A program made the position numbers and the translations under genes. Of a DNA stretch of 64,000 nt, positions 32,757 through 41,363 are shown piece after piece. Location of the stretch: positions 101,159 through 165,158 of the forward strand of contig JBBQWW010000001.1 of assembly GCA_038210245.1 (NCBI GenBank). The letters are read 5' to 3'. Positions within the stretch are counted from its first letter, which is position 1. The number at the start of each line of letters is the position of its first letter. The notes under the pieces are model-generated. The model saw only the letters and a program-made list of their open reading frames with translations. It ran no database searches and was not told the origin of the DNA. Source of the DNA: Bog-756 sp038210245 (GTDB lineage Bacteria; Actinomycetota; Acidimicrobiia; Acidimicrobiales; RAAP-2).

Positions 32757-35455
32757 GGGGCCAGGGTGGTACGGGGCTCGGCCGAGTCCGCCGTCTCGTC
32801 GATCGCCGCACCGCCAGGGGCGGCGGGGGCGAACGGCGTGTCCGTCGCCGAGTCAGCCCGCGACAGGCGGACCACCATGGTGCACCCTCCGCCGGGGGTG
32901 TCCTCTACGTCCAGCTCGCCGCCCACGGCCTCCACGAAGCCACGGGCTACGGCCAGACCTAGACCGACGCCGACCCGGTTCTCCGAGTCGCCCAGACGCT
33001 GGAAGGGCCGGAAGACCACATCTCGGTCCTCGCGCCGGATGCCGGGACCCCGGTCGATGACCCGGATGTCCACCCGCCCAGCCACCGCCCCGGCCTCCAC
33101 GCGTAGCCCGGTACCGTCGGCGTGGATCAGGGCGTTGTCAACCAGGTTGGCCACGGCCCGCTCCAACAGGACGGGATCGGTCCGAACCCGGGGGATGATG
33201 GCGGCGGTGTCCACGGTCACGTCCTCCCCCCGCGGTCCGAGACTGTCCACCGCCGCTCCGATGAGTTCGTAAACATCGGTGCTGCGGTCGAGGACCTCCA
33301 TGGACCCGTTCTCCAGCCGGCTCATGTCCAACAGGTTCTCCACCAGGCTGTTGAGCCGGTCCGACTCGTCGTCGATGGTGTGGAGGAGGATGCCGGTCTC
33401 CTCCGGGCCGAAGTTCAGCTGGTCAGAGAGCAGGCTGGACGAGGCCGCCTTGATCGACGCCAGTGGGGTGCGCAGGTCGTGGCTGACCGCGGCCAACAGG
33501 GCGGACCGGAGTTGGTTGGCCCGGGCCAGCGACTCGGCTTCCGCCGCCCCGGCATGGAGCCGGTCGCTCTCGAGGGCCGTGGCCAGCTGGGCGGCGAAGG
33601 CGGCCAGGATGTCCCGGTCCTCGGCGGTGAGGCCCGGTCCCCGGAGGGCCAGCACCTCCCAGTCCGTGAGGGGGAGGACCAAGGTGGCCTGGTCCGGGCT
33701 CCCCGGGGGTTGGCTGCCGGCGGCAGCCACCGCCGACCACGATCCGACCCGCTCCTCCGAGCTGGTGGTCAATGTGGCCGGGAGGTGGTCGGTGTCCGCT
33801 CGCAGCACGGCCACGGCCTCGAGTCGGAACGCCACCATCAGCTCCTCGAGTAGGGCGGGCAGCGGATTGCCCTCTGGAGCCACCATCCGGCCGGCCACGC
33901 GGGCCAGCATCCGGGCGTCGGCCCGGGCCTGGATGGCCGTGGCCGTGCGCCGAGCTGACAGGTCCACCAGCACGCTGACCACGCCGGCCGTGACCAGAAA
34001 CATCACCAGGGCCAGGACGTCCCGGGCGTCGGTGATGGTGAAGGTGTGGACGGGTGGGGTGAAGTAGTAGTTGGACAGGAGGAAGCCGGCTACGGCGGCG
34101 AGGGCCGCCGGCCACACCCCGCCGGTGGCCGCCACGATGACCACCAGCACCAGGTAGGCGCTGAGGGAGGTGGCCAGATCGGCGTTGCTCCGACCGGCGG
34201 TCATCGCCAGGGTGAGGAGTGGGAAGCCGATCACCCCGATGATCACCGCCGCCGCCCGACGACGGCCCGACAGTGGCGAGAGCAGTCGGCGGTTGTGGCG
34301 GGCCACGGCACGACGGCGGGCGGCGTCGTTCCCATCGGTCGGGCCGGGCTCGGTGGACTCGGGGTGGTCGGCGTCAGGGGCCACGTCGGTGGCGATGACG
34401 TGGACGTCCAGCGAGCCGCTGGCCGCCCTGATGACCGAGTTGATCACCGAGCCCCGCACGAACTCGGTGAGCCGGCTCCGGTGGGTGGCCCCCATCACCA
34501 GCTGCGTGGCGTTCTCGGCCCGGGCCACCTGGACGAGGGCCGGGGCCACGTCCGCCCCCACCACCTCGACGTACCGGCCACCCAGGTCGTCGAGCAGGGC
34601 CCGGTTCTGGCGCAGCCCCTGGGACCCGGTGCCGGTGAGGCCGTCGTCGGTGCGCACGTGGACGCCGACCAGTTCGGCCTTGATCCGCATGGACATCCGG
34701 GCGGCCCGGCGGATCAGCACGGCGCTGCCCCGGGAGCCGGTGAGGGACACCACCACCCGCTCTTTGGTCTCCCACGCCCCGGCGATGTTGTGACGCTCCC
34801 GGTAGTCGTTGAGCTCCTCGTCGACCCGGTCGGCCACCCACAACAGGGCCAGCTCCCGTAGGGCGGTGAGGTTCCCGGTGCGGAAGTAGTTTCCCAGGGC
34901 TGCGTCGATGCGCTCGGGTGGGTAGACGTTTCCGTGGGCCAGCCGTCGGCGCAGTGCCTCGGGGGCCATGTCCACCAGCTCCAGCTGGTCGGCTGACCGC
35001 ACCACCCGGTCGGGGACCGTCTCGTGCTGGGCCACCCCGGTGATCCGCTCCACCACGTCGTTGAGCGACTCGAGGTGCTGGAGGTTCACGGTGGAGATGA
35101 CGTTGATCCCGGCCTCGAGCAGCTCGTCCACGTCCTGCCACCGCTTGGCGTGCTTCGAGCCGGGCACGTTGGAGTGGGCCAGCTCGTCGACCAGCACCAG
35201 CTGGGGATGTCGGGCCACCAGGCCGTCGATGTCCATCTCCTCGAAGGCCTGACCCCGGTACTCGGCCTGCCGGCGGGGGAAGATCTGGAGGTCGCGGATC
35301 TGGGCGTCGGTCTGGGGCCGCCCATGCTCCTCGACCCAACCGATGATCACATCGGTGCCCCGCTCTTTGCGCCGCCACCCTTCGTTGAGCATGGCGAATG
35401 TCTTGCCCACGCCGGGCGCAGCACCGAGATACAGCCTCAGCTTGCCTCGTGCCAC
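32753..35455 (-). CDS. kdpD: sensor histidine kinase KdpD
   Basis: 900 residues with the full KdpD layout. The N-terminal KdpD domain has Walker A GAAPGVGKT at 11-19 and LVLVDELAHSN. A universal-stress-protein domain, which in other species binds c-di-AMP, lies at about 240-370 (VVVSLTGSRGSAVLIRRAAR). The DUF4118 four-helix membrane region is near 415-520, ending SNYYFTPPVHTF, then a GAF-like segment, the H-box SHDLRTPLAS near residue 658, and the HATPase domain (NLVDNALIHADG, DRGPGI). It senses low potassium or ionic stress and phosphorylates KdpE. Follows kdpC by 34 bp. Confidence 0.95.
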   Translation of the reverse strand: MARGKLRLYLGAAPGVGKTFAMLNEGWRRKERGTDVIIGWVEEHGRPQTDAQIRDLQIFPRRQAEYRGQAFEEMDIDGLVARHPQLVLVDELAHSNVPGSKHAKRWQDVDELLEAGINVISTVNLQHLESLNDVVERITGVAQHETVPDRVVRSADQLELVDMAPEALRRRLAHGNVYPPERIDAALGNYFRTGNLTALRELALLWVADRVDEELNDYRERHNIAGAWETKERVVVSLTGSRGSAVLIRRAARMSMRIKAELVGVHVRTDDGLTGTGSQGLRQNRALLDDLGGRYVEVVGADVAPALVQVARAENATQLVMGATHRSRLTEFVRGSVINSVIRAASGSLDVHVIATDVAPDADHPESTEPGPTDGNDAARRRAVARHNRRLLSPLSGRRRAAAVIIGVIGFPLLTLAMTAGRSNADLATSLSAYLVLVVIVAATGGVWPAALAAVAGFLLSNYYFTPPVHTFTITDARDVLALVMFLVTAGVVSVLVDLSARRTATAIQARADARMLARVAGRMVAPEGNPLPALLEELMVAFRLEAVAVLRADTDHLPATLTTSSEERVGSWSAVAAAGSQPPGSPDQATLVLPLTDWEVLALRGPGLTAEDRDILAAFAAQLATALESDRLHAGAAEAESLARANQLRSALLAAVSHDLRTPLASIKAASSSLLSDQLNFGPEETGILLHTIDDESDRLNSLVENLLDMSRLENGSMEVLDRSTDVYELIGAAVDSLGPRGEDVTVDTAAIIPRVRTDPVLLERAVANLVDNALIHADGTGLRVEAGAVAGRVDIRVIDRGPGIRREDRDVVFRPFQRLGDSENRVGVGLGLAVARGFVEAVGGELDVEDTPGGGCTMVVRLSRADSATDTPFAPAAPGGAAIDETADSAEPRTTLAP

Positions 35456-35489
35456 CGGTGCCGTCCTCCTGCGTCGATCCGCGCTGCCC

Positions 35490-36281
35490 CTACTTGCCCG
35501 ACTTCTGGTCCAGGGCCAGGTTCAGCGTCAGGACGTTGACCCCGGGGTTGCCGAGCACTCCCAGGCTACGCCCGTTGGTGTTGGCCTCGACCAGACCCCT
35601 CACCGTGGCCAGGGACAGTCCCCGGACCCGGGCCACGGTGGGGGCCTGAAGGTTTGCGTTGGCGATGGAGATCTCGGGGTCGAGACCCGAGGCTGACGCC
35701 GTCACCGCGTCCACCGGCACGCTGGCGTGGGGGCCCAGGCCGAACTCCTCGCGGTAGACGATGGCCCGCTGGGGGATGGTGTCGGGGTCGCACTGGTAGG
35801 TGCCGTCACTGTTCCTGGCGTAGGTGTCTCCGGTGGCCGGCTCGGAGACCGGGGCCGAGTCCGAGCCCTTGGACATGGGCACGCAGTAGGGGTCGGTGGG
35901 GGCGGCGAACGGATTGCGGGCCGACGGCTTGCCGGTCAGGTCCACGGTGTTGACCCCGGGGATGAAGCCGATGAGCAGGGGGTTGGACGGCCCGTAGTTG
36001 GAGGCGGCCCCCACGGTGATGTTGTCGGTGTCCGAGGAGGTCACGGCATCCGAGGGCCGGCCCTGGAAGTACTTGGCGATGGGGTTCCCGTCCTTGTCGG
36101 TGAAGCTCTGGCCGATGAGGGATGAGCCCACGGCCTTCCCGTGGACAGACACGATGGATCCGTTGGCCTGGTGGCCGAAGGCCAGCTCGCCGATCCCGGT
36201 CATGGCCAGGGAGTAGCCCAGGCCGCAGACCATGGTGACCAGGATGATCATGGCCACCGAGGTGAGGAGTTGCCGACGCAT
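35490..36281 (-). CDS. kdpC: potassium-transporting ATPase subunit KdpC
   Basis: 263 residues. One N-terminal transmembrane helix (LLTSVAMIILVTMVCGLGYS) precedes a periplasm-side domain with GSLIGQSF-like (GSSLIGQSFTD), YFQGRPS and PVDAVTASASGLDPEIS, all KdpC hallmarks. KdpC is usually about 190 residues; this one has an insertion of roughly 60-70 residues between NPLLIGF and the PQRAIVYR region, including a pair of Cys. Such insertions are seen in actinobacterial KdpC. It helps couple KdpA and KdpB. ATG 36281 overlaps the kdpB stop by one base. Confidence 0.95.
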   Translation of the reverse strand: MRRQLLTSVAMIILVTMVCGLGYSLAMTGIGELAFGHQANGSIVSVHGKAVGSSLIGQSFTDKDGNPIAKYFQGRPSDAVTSSDTDNITVGAASNYGPSNPLLIGFIPGVNTVDLTGKPSARNPFAAPTDPYCVPMSKGSDSAPVSEPATGDTYARNSDGTYQCDPDTIPQRAIVYREEFGLGPHASVPVDAVTASASGLDPEISIANANLQAPTVARVRGLSLATVRGLVEANTNGRSLGVLGNPGVNVLTLNLALDQKSGK

Positions 36282-38368
36282 TACTTGACTCCCATCGCTG
36301 TGATGATCAGGTCGATGGCTTTGATCCCGATGAAGGGGATGATGAAGCCACCGAGCCCGTAGATGAGCAGATTCCGACGCAGGACGGCCGCCGCACCGGC
36401 CGCTCGGAACTTCACGCCCCGCAGGGCCAGGGGGATGAGGGCCACGATGATCAGGGCGTTGAAGATGACCGCCGACAGGATGGCGGTGTGCGGCGAGTGC
36501 AGATGCATGATGTTGATCTTGTTGAGGGCCGGGAACACCCCGACGAACATGGCTGGGATGATGGCGAAGTACTTGGCCACGTCGTTGGTGATGGAGAAGG
36601 TGGTCAGCGAGCCCCGGGTGATGAGCAGCTGCTTGCCGATCTCCACGATGTCGATGAGCTTGGTGGGATTGGAGTCGAGGTCGACCATGTTGCCGGCCTC
36701 TTTGGCTGCCTGGGTCCCGCTGTTCATGGCCACGCCCACGTCGGCCTGGGCCAGGGCGGGGGCGTCGTTGGTGCCGTCCCCGGTCATGGCCACCAGGTGC
36801 CCACCCGACTGCTCCTTCTTGATGAGGGCCATCTTGTCCTCGGGAGTGGCCTCGGCCAGGAAGTCGTCCACGCCGGCTTCGGCGGCGATGGCCGCGGCGG
36901 TGAGGGGGTTGTCGCCGGTGATCATCACCGTGCGGATGCCCATCTGGCGCATCTCGGCGAACTTCTCGGCGATGCCCGGCTTGACCACATCGTTGAGGCG
37001 GACCACCCCGAGCACGCGGGTGCCGTCGGCCACCACCAGGGGGGTGCCGCCACCCGAGGCGATCTCCTCTACCACCGGGGACAGCTCCACCGGGCTGGCG
37101 CCACCCTGGGCCTCCACCCACTGGCGGACCGAGTCGGCCGCCCCTTTGCGGATGGAGCGGCCGTCGACGTCGAGGCCGCTCATCCGGGTCTGGGCGGTGA
37201 AGGGGACGAGCTCGGCCCCCTCGACCTCGTGGGCCTCCTGGCCGTACCGGGTCTCGGCCAGCTCCACGATGGACCGGCCCTCGGGGGTCTCGTCGGCCAG
37301 GCTGGACAAGAGCACGGCGGCGGCCAACTCGTCAGAGGTGACCCCGGGCATGGCGATGAATTCGGTAGCCCGACGGTTGCCGAAGGTGATGGTGCCGGTC
37401 TTGTCCAGCAGCAGGGTCGAGCAGTCCCCGGCCGCCTCCACGGCCCGTCCGGACATGGCCAACACGTTGCGCTGGACCAGGCGGTCCATGCCGGCGATGC
37501 CGATGGCCGAGAGCAGCGCCCCGATGGTGGTGGGGATGAGGCAGACCAGCAGGGCCACCAGGACCACGATGGACTGCTCACCGCCCGAGTAGATGGCGAA
37601 GGGCTGGAGCGTCACCACCGACAGCAGGAAGATGATGGTGAGGCCGGCCAGCAGGATGTCCAGGGCGATCTCGTTGGGCGTCTTCTGGCGGCTGGCCCCC
37701 TCGACCAGGGCGATCATCCGGTCAAGGAAGGTCTCGCCCGGCTTGGAGGATATGCGCACCACGATCCGGTCGGACAGCACCCGGGTGCCGCCGGTGACCG
37801 ACGAGCGGTCGCCGCCCGACTCGCGGATGACCGGGGCCGACTCGCCGGTGATGGCCGATTCGTCCACGGTGGCGATGCCCTCCACGATCTCGCCGTCGCC
37901 GGGGATCAACTGGCCGGCCACCACCACGCACAGGTCGTCCAGCTGCAGCTGGTTGGACGGCACCTCGACCACGTCGTCGCCGCGCTGCACGTAGGCCACC
38001 GTCTCGGCCCGGGTCTTGCGCAAGGTGTCGGCCTGGGCCTTGCCCCGACCCTCGGCCACCGCTTCGGCGAAGTTGGCGAAGACCACGGTGATCCACAGCC
38101 AGATGGCCACCAGCCCGGTGAACAGGTTCTCCTGGCCCGAGGACGAGCCCAGGTCCCGGAAGAAGTAGATGGTGGTCAGCACACTGCCCACCTCGACGAC
38201 GAACATGACCGGATTGCGGGCCATGTGCCGGGGGCTCAGCTTGAGGACCGAGTCGAGCAGGGCCCGACGGACCAGCGGGCCGTCGAAGGCAGCCGGCTTC
38301 TTGGCCGCGCCGGTGGGGGCCTCCGGCTCGGCCACGGGCGCTTCGAGGGTGGATGAGGGACTCATCAC
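36281..38368 (-). CDS. kdpB: potassium-transporting P-type ATPase KdpB
   Basis: 695 residues, the energising subunit of KdpFABC. It has the actuator loop ITGESAPV, the phosphorylated Asp322 in LLLDKTGTITFGN, the nucleotide-domain KGAADSV and hinge TGDNPLTAAAIAAEAGVDDF, and the GDGTNDAPALAQADVGVAM signature. About seven membrane segments are visible. It hydrolyses ATP to drive K+ import through KdpA. It begins nine bases after the kdpA stop with a GAAGGAG-type site. Confidence 0.97.
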   Translation of the reverse strand: MMSPSSTLEAPVAEPEAPTGAAKKPAAFDGPLVRRALLDSVLKLSPRHMARNPVMFVVEVGSVLTTIYFFRDLGSSSGQENLFTGLVAIWLWITVVFANFAEAVAEGRGKAQADTLRKTRAETVAYVQRGDDVVEVPSNQLQLDDLCVVVAGQLIPGDGEIVEGIATVDESAITGESAPVIRESGGDRSSVTGGTRVLSDRIVVRISSKPGETFLDRMIALVEGASRQKTPNEIALDILLAGLTIIFLLSVVTLQPFAIYSGGEQSIVVLVALLVCLIPTTIGALLSAIGIAGMDRLVQRNVLAMSGRAVEAAGDCSTLLLDKTGTITFGNRRATEFIAMPGVTSDELAAAVLLSSLADETPEGRSIVELAETRYGQEAHEVEGAELVPFTAQTRMSGLDVDGRSIRKGAADSVRQWVEAQGGASPVELSPVVEEIASGGGTPLVVADGTRVLGVVRLNDVVKPGIAEKFAEMRQMGIRTVMITGDNPLTAAAIAAEAGVDDFLAEATPEDKMALIKKEQSGGHLVAMTGDGTNDAPALAQADVGVAMNSGTQAAKEAGNMVDLDSNPTKLIDIVEIGKQLLITRGSLTTFSITNDVAKYFAIIPAMFVGVFPALNKINIMHLHSPHTAILSAVIFNALIIVALIPLALRGVKFRAAGAAAVLRRNLLIYGLGGFIIPFIGIKAIDLIITAMGVK

Positions 38369-38377
38369 GGGCTCCTT

Positions 38378-40090
38378 CTAGAACTTTCCGACGAGGTGTT
38401 CGACGATGGGACCGAGGGCCAGCACCGGGAAGTAGGTGAGGCCGACGACGATGATGGCGATGCCGGCCATGAGCAGGCTGAATAGGGAGGTACCGGTGGG
38501 GAGGGTGCCCGACGACACCGGCACGGTCTGTTTGCGGCCCAGGGAGCCGGCGATGGCCAGGACCGGAACCATCAGGGCGAACCGGCCCACCAGCATGCAG
38601 ATGCCGAGGGTGGTGTTGTACCAGTCGGTGTTGCCGCTGAGGCCGCCGAAGGCCGACCCGTTGTTGTTGGAGGCAGAGAGGTACGCGTAGGTCACCTCAG
38701 TCAGTCCGTGGGGTCCGGGATTCTCGATGGAGGCCAGGGAGGTGTGCATGACGAGGGAGATGGCGGCGAACGTCAACGCCACCAGCGGGGCCATCAGGAT
38801 GTACAGCACCACCAGCTTCATCTCCGAGGCCTGGATCTTCTTGCCCAAGTACTCCGGTGTCCGGCCCACCATGAGACCGGCAATGAACACCGCCAGCATG
38901 GCGAAGATGAGCATGCCGTAGAGGCCGGATCCCACCCCACCCGGGCTCACCTCTCCGAGCATCATGTTGAACAGGAGCACACCGCCGCCCAACGGGGTGT
39001 AGCTGTCGTGGGCCGAGTCGACCGACCCGGTCGACGTGCTGGTGGACGAGGCGCCGAACACCGCACTCAGGATGGGCCCGTTGCGTACCTCCTTGCCCTC
39101 CATGTTGCCGCCCGGTGAGCTGGCCGAAATGGACTGGGTCACATGGGCCTGGCTGATGTGGACGTTGCCGTGGGCCTCGAGCGGGGCCACCAGGGCCACG
39201 GCCACGAACCACAGACCGGCCATGGCCCCGAGCACGGCCAGGCCCTGCCTACGGTCCTTGGCCATCTTGCCGAACGTCCAGGCCAGGGCGAAGGGGATGG
39301 ACAACAGGACCCAGTTGGACAGCAGGTTGGTCAGTCCGGTTGGGTTCTCATAGGGGTGGGCGGCGTTCACGTTGAGGAAGCCACCTCCGTTGGTGCCCAC
39401 CTGCTTGATGGCCTCCTGGGAGGCCACCGGGCCGCCGGGCAGGATCTGGCTCTGCCCGCTGACCGTGGTCAGGGCGTGGGCGGCGTGCAGGTTCTGCTCG
39501 GCCCCCGAGGCGATGAAGATGATGGCCAGGATGATGGCCATGGGGAGGAGGATCCGGGTGATGATGCGCACCAGGTCCACCCAGAAGTTGCCCAGGGTGT
39601 TGGAGCGCTTGCGGGTCAGGCCGCGGATGAGGGCCACGGCCACGGCGATGCCGGCCGCCGCCGAGGTGAACATCTCCACCACCAGACCGGCCATCTGGGT
39701 GAACTGGGCCATGGTGTCCTCGCCGGCGTAGTTCTGCCAGTTGGTGTTGGTGAGGAAGCTGACCGCAGTGTTGAAGGACAGGGGAGCAGGGACGTTGGCC
39801 ATGTGGTCGGGGTTGAACGGCACGTGGGCCTGGAGGCGCTGCATGCCGTAGAGGACCAGGGCGGACACCATGGAGAAGGCCAGCAGGGAGATGGCGTAGA
39901 CCGTCCACCGCTGCTCGCCTTCGGGATTGACGCCGGTGGCCCGGAAGGCCAGGCGCTCCAGGGGAAGGAAGAACCGGTCTCCGGGCGCCTTCTTGTTGGT
40001 GAACACCTTGGCCATGTAGTTCCCCAGCAGAGGCGTGGAGACGGCTAGCAGGACCAGCAGGATGAGGACCTCGATGATGTTCTGGGACAT
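38378..40090 (-). CDS. kdpA: potassium-transporting ATPase subunit KdpA
   Basis: 570 residues, ten or so transmembrane helices. It is the K+ channel-like subunit with four degenerate selectivity-filter loops: SFLTNTNWQNY, GTNGGGFLNVNAAHPYEN, and the later SNNNGSAFGG, all typical of KdpA. It binds and conducts K+. It starts at ATG 40090, overlapping the last base of kdpF, so the two are coupled. Confidence 0.97.
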   Translation of the reverse strand: MSQNIIEVLILLVLLAVSTPLLGNYMAKVFTNKKAPGDRFFLPLERLAFRATGVNPEGEQRWTVYAISLLAFSMVSALVLYGMQRLQAHVPFNPDHMANVPAPLSFNTAVSFLTNTNWQNYAGEDTMAQFTQMAGLVVEMFTSAAAGIAVAVALIRGLTRKRSNTLGNFWVDLVRIITRILLPMAIILAIIFIASGAEQNLHAAHALTTVSGQSQILPGGPVASQEAIKQVGTNGGGFLNVNAAHPYENPTGLTNLLSNWVLLSIPFALAWTFGKMAKDRRQGLAVLGAMAGLWFVAVALVAPLEAHGNVHISQAHVTQSISASSPGGNMEGKEVRNGPILSAVFGASSTSTSTGSVDSAHDSYTPLGGGVLLFNMMLGEVSPGGVGSGLYGMLIFAMLAVFIAGLMVGRTPEYLGKKIQASEMKLVVLYILMAPLVALTFAAISLVMHTSLASIENPGPHGLTEVTYAYLSASNNNGSAFGGLSGNTDWYNTTLGICMLVGRFALMVPVLAIAGSLGRKQTVPVSSGTLPTGTSLFSLLMAGIAIIVVGLTYFPVLALGPIVEHLVGKF

Positions 40091-40182
40091 CAGAGCTTCT
40101 CGGGGGCCACGAGGGCGTAGATGAGGTAGCCGGTGACCAGCACCGACAGAACCAGTCCGACCAGGTTGTCGTAGCTCTTCAT
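40090..40182 (-). CDS. kdpF: KdpF, small stabilising subunit of the Kdp ATPase
   Basis: 30 residues from ATG 40182: a single hydrophobic helix LVGLVLSVLVTGYLIYALV followed by APEKL, closely matching KdpF proteins (about 29 residues, ending Y-L-x-x-A-L-x-x-P-E-x-F/L). KdpF binds next to KdpA and stabilises the complex. Its start overlaps the stop of the preceding 62-residue membrane protein by 4 bp (ATGA), and its stop overlaps kdpA. Missed by most length cut-offs. Confidence 0.92.
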   Translation of the reverse strand: MKSYDNLVGLVLSVLVTGYLIYALVAPEKL

Positions 40183-40367
40183 ACCTTCAGCTCCTCGGGT
40201 GCGTTGGGGGTGTGGGCGGTGTCGGCGATGGGGGAGTTGCCTTCGATCTCCTCGTAGACCAGGTCCACGGCGTCGTCCTTGCCGATGATGTGCTCGCACC
40301 ACTTCACGAACAGCACCATCAGGGCGAAAAAGGCGATGATGACGACGATGTAGAGCAGGTCAACCAC
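40179..40367 (-). CDS. uncharacterised 62-residue membrane protein at the head of kdpFABC
   Basis: GTG start at 40367 with GAGG upstream. One N-terminal helix (LLYIVVIIAFFALMVLFVKW) is followed by CEHIIGKDD and a 35-residue acidic, Pro-rich cytoplasmic tail. I know no named family. It overlaps kdpF by 4 bp, so it is translated in fixed ratio with the Kdp complex. Topology and position suggest a further small subunit or regulator of KdpFABC or its sensor. Similar short genes occur before kdpF in some actinobacteria as far as I recall, but I cannot verify this here. Confidence 0.8.
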   Translation of the reverse strand: MVDLLYIVVIIAFFALMVLFVKWCEHIIGKDDAVDLVYEEIEGNSPIADTAHTPNAPEELKV

Positions 40368-40421
40368 GGGTACCTCGCTTGTTGTCGGGGGACGTCACTG
40401 CAGATCGGGCCCGGATGCCGC

Positions 40422-41231
40422 TCATGCCCGGCTCTCGGGTACCGGGTGGTCGGCGGCCAGGGCCGCCCCCACCTGGTCGGCGATGGTCACGGCCACCAGC
40501 AGCTGCTGGTGGGGGACCGGTGCCCCCGGGGTCGGGGTGAGCACGAAGTGGCCCAGCAACCAGCCGCCGCTCCGTACCGGGAGGTCGATGGTCCGGGTGG
40601 GCAGCCCCAGGTCGTCGGAGGCCCAGCTCTCCCGGCCCACGGTCACCTCGCCCCGGGGGGTGATCCGGGCGGTGAGATGGTCGGGCGGCCGGGAGGTGAA
40701 GCGGCAGTCCTGCAGGTGGAGGAGGTCCCGGAGTTTGGTGCGGGCGGTGTCGATCACGTCCTGGCCGGAGGCGGCCAGCTCGGTCACCGAGTGCAGCAGG
40801 GCCACCTGCTCTGCGCCCTGGTGGGCGTGGTGGCGGTGGCGGCGGCCGCGGGCAGCCAGCTCGCCGACGGACAGACCCACCACCAGCAGCAGGATCCCGG
40901 TGACCACATCGGCGTGTCCGGTGATGCGGAACGAACCGTAGGGCCGGGTCAGGAAGTAGTCGTAGGCCAACGTGGCCACCAGGGCGGCCACTACAGCCGC
41001 CGACCGCCGCCCCGCACTGGCCACGGCCACGATGGTCACCACCAGCACCAGCGCGCCGTCCGCCGAGACGATCCGGTCCCGCCAGGGGGTGAGGGCCAGT
41101 GCCGCGGCCACCGGAGCGGCCACGGCGGCCAGCAGGACCCACCCGGCCCGACCCACGTCGTACGGTCGGCGAGCCGAAGGGGACACGGTGTCCCCCTCCG
41201 GGCCCCCCCGACGGTCGTCCAACCTGGTCAT
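40422..41231 (-). CDS. kinase-less DUF4118/GAF sensor-like membrane protein
   Basis: 269 residues. After a short cytoplasmic lead there are four close hydrophobic segments of the DUF4118 type, ending AYDYFLTRPYGSFRITGHAD, the same arrangement as SNYYFTPPVHTF in KdpD of this operon. A helical linker and a GAF-like domain of about 130 residues (LHSVTELAASGQDVIDTA, then DLPVRSGGWLLGHFV) follow. There is no histidine-kinase H-box or ATPase domain. It stands first in the kdp operon, 54 bp before the small membrane gene. It looks like the KdpD input module without output. Start chosen at ATG 41231 (MTRLDDRRGG); the frame is open 25 codons further. Confidence 0.82.
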   Translation of the reverse strand: MTRLDDRRGGPEGDTVSPSARRPYDVGRAGWVLLAAVAAPVAAALALTPWRDRIVSADGALVLVVTIVAVASAGRRSAAVVAALVATLAYDYFLTRPYGSFRITGHADVVTGILLLVVGLSVGELAARGRRHRHHAHQGAEQVALLHSVTELAASGQDVIDTARTKLRDLLHLQDCRFTSRPPDHLTARITPRGEVTVGRESWASDDLGLPTRTIDLPVRSGGWLLGHFVLTPTPGAPVPHQQLLVAVTIADQVGAALAADHPVPESRA

Positions 41232-41293
41232 GGTGTTCACCAGGTCACTGTCACACGCTGCGCCCCAGCTGAGAAGGGGTCTTTGCTCCGTCT

Positions 41294-41334
41294 TTACGCC
41301 CACCACCCGGATTTTCGCGACTCTGTTACGCCCA
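41294..41334. promoter_or_regulatory. direct repeats TTACGCCCA, candidate KdpE site
   Basis: TTACGCCCA occurs at 41294-41302 and again at 41326-41334, 32 bp apart (about three helical turns), in the 132-bp gap between the kdp operon and the divergent osmC-like gene. The first copy, in TCTTTACGCCCACCACCCGG, resembles the T-rich/GC block TTTACACCCCGCCCG bound by KdpE in E. coli. The orientation is opposite to the kdp operon, so the link is tentative. Confidence 0.4.
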
Positions 41335-41363
41335 TCGGGATTTCGGTGCTACGAAGTCGGGTG

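Noticed and set aside
36488..38356. Very long open frame antisense to kdpB (and similar ones antisense to kdpD and the acyl-CoA ligase)
   Set aside because: Shadow frames caused by high GC third positions of the real genes; they encode His/Gly/Arg-rich sequence with no domain, while the opposite strand holds complete known proteins.
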